This document shows positions 34,038 to 36,453 of a stretch of DNA of 36,453 bases, piece after piece (position 1 is the first letter of the stretch; every line of letters begins with the position of its first letter). The notes under the pieces are model-generated. The model was not told where the DNA came from and did no database searches. It saw nothing but the letters and a program-made list of their open reading frames with translations. Position numbers and translations under genes: made by a program. Location of the stretch: positions 1-36,453 of the forward strand of contig CAKPXF010000026.1 in NCBI GenBank assembly GCA_934201705.1. The letters run 5' to 3'. Source of the DNA: an uncultured Bacilli bacterium. GTDB taxonomy: Bacteria > Bacillota_I > Bacilli_A > RFN20 > CAG-631.

Positions 34038-35246
34038 ATGGAAATAAAAGGAAAATATGGAACTGCAAATGTTTTTGCTTCAATTGTTGATGATGAAACA
34101 AAAAAGCAAATAAAAAATTTAATGAATCAAAAGTTTATAAAAGATACATATGTTTCTATTATGGCAGATTGCCATGCTGGGAAGGGTTGTGTTATTGGAA
34201 CAACAATGAAAATAACTAATAATTGTGTTCCATCCCTTGTAGGTGTTGATATTGGCTGTGGAATGATAACAGTTAATTTAAAGAAAATGGATATTAATTT
34301 AATAAAGCTAGATCGTTTTATAAGAAAAAAAATACCATTTGGAAACGATGTTAGAAATGAAACAATAAAAAGTAATGTTGATATTACTAAGTTATATGCT
34401 TATAATAGCCTAAAGCATAAGGATAGAATAGAAAAATCACTTGGAACATTAGGTGGTGGAAATCACTTTATTGAAATTGATAAGGATGATGATGAAAATA
34501 ATTATTTAATAATTCATACAGGTAGTCGTAATTTAGGAAAGCAGGTTTGTGAATATTATATTGATTTAGCATATTTAGATTATAAAGCTAAATATGAAAA
34601 GGCTAGAGATAGTTTAGTAAAGAGATATAAAAGATTAAACAAGGAAGCAAAGATTAATGAAGGCTTAGATAAATTAAAGAGAAGATATGAAATAGAAAAA
34701 GAATTAATTCCTTTATATGGTGAATCATTTAAAAAATATTTACATGATATGAAAATATGCCAAGAATTTGCTTTAGAAAATAGGATTGAAATAGCTAAAG
34801 AAATTATGAATTTTTTAGGCTATTCTTTAAATGATTTTGAATATTTTCAAACAATACATAATTATATTAATATGGATGACTTGATTTTAAGAAAAGGTGC
34901 AATTTCAGCCTATAGCAATGAAGTAGTATTAATACCTATTAATATGAAGGATGGTGCTATTATAGCAAAAGGAAAATCAAATGAAAAATATAATTATTCA
35001 GCACCTCATGGAGCAGGAAGAGTCTTATCAAGAAAGCAAGCTAACGAAATGATATCACTTGATGATTTTAAAAAAGCAATGAGTGGAATTTATTCAACAT
35101 CTGTACAAATTGATACAATTGATGAATCACCATTTGCTTATAAATCAATTGACGATATATTACCTAATATAGTTGATACTGTAGATGTTATAAAAATCAT
35201 TAAACCAATTTATAATTTTAAAGCAACATATAAAAGAGGAAGGTAA
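34038..35246 (+). CDS. rtcB: RtcB family RNA-splicing ligase
   Basis: RtcB joins RNA ends bearing 2',3'-cyclic phosphate or 3'-phosphate to 5'-OH ends, using GTP and Mn2+. The 402-residue protein holds the metal and guanylate pocket: DCHAGKG (44-50), D71 and C74 in VGVDIGCGM, N142-H143 in LGGGNHF, H160 in HTGSRN, H274 in QTIHNYI. H324 in APHGAGR is the expected guanylylated histidine. All are present, so it should be active. ATG 34038 is preferred over an in-frame GTG at 34023 because GGAGA lies 8 nt before it. No archease or RtcA is next to it. Pairing with a divergent WYL regulator suggests induction under RNA damage or another stress. Confidence 0.92.
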   Translation: MEIKGKYGTANVFASIVDDETKKQIKNLMNQKFIKDTYVSIMADCHAGKGCVIGTTMKITNNCVPSLVGVDIGCGMITVNLKKMDINLIKLDRFIRKKIPFGNDVRNETIKSNVDITKLYAYNSLKHKDRIEKSLGTLGGGNHFIEIDKDDDENNYLIIHTGSRNLGKQVCEYYIDLAYLDYKAKYEKARDSLVKRYKRLNKEAKINEGLDKLKRRYEIEKELIPLYGESFKKYLHDMKICQEFALENRIEIAKEIMNFLGYSLNDFEYFQTIHNYINMDDLILRKGAISAYSNEVVLIPINMKDGAIIAKGKSNEKYNYSAPHGAGRVLSRKQANEMISLDDFKKAMSGIYSTSVQIDTIDESPFAYKSIDDILPNIVDTVDVIKIIKPIYNFKATYKRGR

Positions 35247-35251
35247 TAAAT

Positions 35252-35288
35252 AAAAAGCTAATGATACTAAAAATACCATTAGCTTTTT
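35252..35288. terminator. Bidirectional terminator between rtcB and the araC-type gene
   Basis: AAAAAGCTAATG (35252-35263) pairs perfectly with CATTAGCTTTTT (35277-35288) around a 13-nt loop. Each strand ends its stem in T5, and it lies between two convergent genes, as expected for a shared intrinsic terminator. Confidence 0.88.
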
Positions 35289-35306
35289 ACATATATAGTG
35301 GACTTT

Positions 35307-36080
35307 CTAATGATTTATAATGTGTTTCTTTTGATAATCACTAGGGGTTTCATTAACAATTTTTTTAAAGTTTCTATTAAAGCTTCTAACACTTTTATAG
35401 CCACAAGCAAAAGCAATGTCAGTTAAACTTTGGCTTGAAGAATTTAATAAATGCTTTGCGTGATTTATTCTTTGCACATTAAGCAATGTTGTTAAATTCA
35501 TATTTAATGTCTTATTAATTAGGTTAGATAAATAGTTATAACTATAACCAAATTCCTTAGCAAATTTTACCAGCGATATTTCCTCAGAAAAATGATTTTC
35601 TGAATATTCAATTACTTTTTCCACAATTTCGTGCATTTCTCTATTGTTTTTAAAAAAAGTATTATTTTTATTATAAAGATGAACTATTTCATATAGAATA
35701 GATTTTAACTCATATATATCATTTACTTGCTGTAATCTTTCAATTATTTTTTCATTATCAAATTTGAAAACAGGGTTAGTTGAATCCATATTTTTTGTTT
35801 TTTGATAGAAATCATAAATATAGGATGTTGAAAAAACACAAAGATAGCTTTCTGAATAATCGTTTGTTTCATAAGAATGAATTTGGTTAGGTAGAATTAA
35901 AACAGCCTCTTTTTCATTAACTTGATATTTCTTTTCATTAATGGTAATAGAAATACTACCATTTTTAACATATGCAAATTCAAAACTCATATGTAAATGT
36001 GCTTTAAAAAATAAATTAATATCGTTTTGGTGATATATATAGTTATTTTCAAATGATCTATTCGTTTCAAACTCTAGCAT
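35307..36080 (-). CDS. AraC family transcriptional regulator with cupin sensor
   Basis: This 257-residue protein has an N-terminal cupin-like sensor (about 20-95: HLHMSFEFAYVKNGSISITI, VLILPNQIHSYET) and two helix-turn-helix motifs in the last 100 residues (SLVKFAKEFGYSYNYLSNL and SLTDIAFACGYKSVRSFNRN). AraC regulators with this layout usually activate sugar genes. GGAGAA precedes the ATG at 36078-36080. The gene is convergent with rtcB and has no divergent neighbour before the IS3 end at 36377, so its original target may have been separated by the insertion. A role in the glucan cluster is possible but nothing in the sequence shows it. Confidence 0.9.
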   Translation of the reverse strand: MLEFETNRSFENNYIYHQNDINLFFKAHLHMSFEFAYVKNGSISITINEKKYQVNEKEAVLILPNQIHSYETNDYSESYLCVFSTSYIYDFYQKTKNMDSTNPVFKFDNEKIIERLQQVNDIYELKSILYEIVHLYNKNNTFFKNNREMHEIVEKVIEYSENHFSEEISLVKFAKEFGYSYNYLSNLINKTLNMNLTTLLNVQRINHAKHLLNSSSQSLTDIAFACGYKSVRSFNRNFKKIVNETPSDYQKKHIINH

Positions 36081-36145
36081 ATTGTTCTCCTTTTTAAGCT
36101 GTTTATTATACTTATAATAGCAATTTTTTAAATTTTTGTCTATGC

Positions 36146-36185
36146 ATAAACAAAATAATATACTATCGCATTTTCTTTTGTTTAT
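36146..36185. repeat. Inverted repeat upstream of the araC-type gene
   Basis: ATAAACAAAA (36146-36155) and TTTTGTTTAT (36176-36185) form a 10-bp dyad with a 20-nt spacer, about 65 bp upstream of the regulator's start. It may be an operator. The rest of 36081-36376 is AT-rich; I see no gene in it. Confidence 0.4.
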
Positions 36186-36376
36186 AATTCAAAATTTTAT
36201 AGAAAAACTAGCGAATGTATTGTTAAACAAATTATTTTAACGTGTTTTTATAAATAAAATAAGATTTAAAGAACTAAATTATTCAACAGAAATAATTATT
36301 TAGTTGCATAAGAAAGTTAAATGCTTTATTATTTTTGCAAATCTTAAATTTTGTCCAAACAATTGTTTATTATGAC

Positions 36377-36401
36377 TGTACTAGTCAAGAAAAAGTAGAC
36401 A
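36377..36401 (-). mobile_element. Right terminal repeat of an IS3-family element
   Basis: The end starts TGTACTAGTCAAG and finishes AAAAAGTAGACA, the TG(A/T)ACT...AAAAAGTxGACA layout common at IS3-family ends in Bacillota. It lies directly behind the transposase stop, as expected for a right end. The rest of the element is beyond the window. Confidence 0.75.
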
Positions 36402-36405
36402 ATAT

Positions 36406-36453
36406 TTATTTAGAATAATAAAGATCTTTAAATTGTTTTGGAGTTAAATAATT
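36406..36453 (-). CDS. IS3-family transposase, C-terminal 15 residues (partial)
   Basis: Reading the minus strand from the window edge gives NYLTPKQFKDLYYSK and a TAA stop (36406-36408). This matches the conserved end of IS3-family OrfB (DDE) transposases, where (L)xYLTPxxF follows the catalytic glutamate region. The terminal repeat begins 4 nt later. Most of the gene lies outside the window, so whether the element is intact cannot be judged. Confidence 0.7.
   Translation of the reverse strand, partial: NYLTPKQFKDLYYSK

Noticed and set aside
33907..35302. TGTCCACTA and TAGTGGACT as transposon ends around rtcB
   Set aside because: Only about 8 bases match, there is no transposase or target duplication, and the second copy lies beyond the terminator near another gene.
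1..36453. Alternative genetic code with TGA as tryptophan
   Set aside because: Several intact genes end in TGA at the expected length (rlmD, the 1006-residue binding protein) and conserved tryptophans are TGG.

Overview
The window is very AT-rich DNA from a low-GC Gram-positive bacterium (Bacillota, or a related wall-less lineage that kept lipoproteins). TGA acts as a stop and Trp is TGG, so the Mycoplasma code is not in use. Purine-rich Shine-Dalgarno sites, lipobox lipoproteins, MalFG-type permeases and LacI control point to a gut-type carbohydrate degrader. I cannot name the genus.

Layout. (1) 1-300: repeat motifs resembling insertion-sequence ends. (2) 316-1647: an rRNA uracil methyltransferase (RlmD/RlmCD family). 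(3) 1750-8540: an accessory strip with three P-loop ATPases that end in PD-(D/E)XK-like domains, one split by a tetranucleotide slippage. It also holds a decayed Schlafen-like regulator fragment and a Fic protein. Each ATPase has its own palindromic upstream module, and each module occurs a second time nearby, apparently as the remains of lost paralogues. (4) 8600-32900: a co-directional cluster of about 24 kb for uptake and breakdown of a beta-glucan, most likely beta-1,3 with beta-1,6 linkages. (5) 32901-36080: a WYL regulator divergent from an RtcB RNA ligase, then an AraC regulator convergent with RtcB. (6) 36377-36453: the right end of an IS3-family element cut by the window edge.

How the glucan cluster should work (inference from families). 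A LacI regulator encoded inside the cluster probably binds two palindromes flanking the promoter ahead of the first gene. Outside the cell, a GH16 lipoprotein cuts the polymer and a multi-module carbohydrate-binding lipoprotein holds it. The latter is frameshifted in this sequence. Two solute-binding proteins and two permease pairs import oligosaccharides, but no transporter ATPase is encoded, so a shared MsiK-type ATPase elsewhere is implied. Inside the cell, a GH94/GH161-like phosphorylase, a GH1-GH16 fusion and a GH30 enzyme finish degradation. A DUF5696 lipoprotein and an NHL-TPR-Yip1-like membrane protein sit between the permease pairs and have no established role.

The most notable items are the GH1-GH16 single-chain fusion without a signal peptide, the DUF5696/NHL module that looks like an uncharacterised part of the glucan machinery, the duplicated ATPase upstream modules, and the WYL-RtcB pair.
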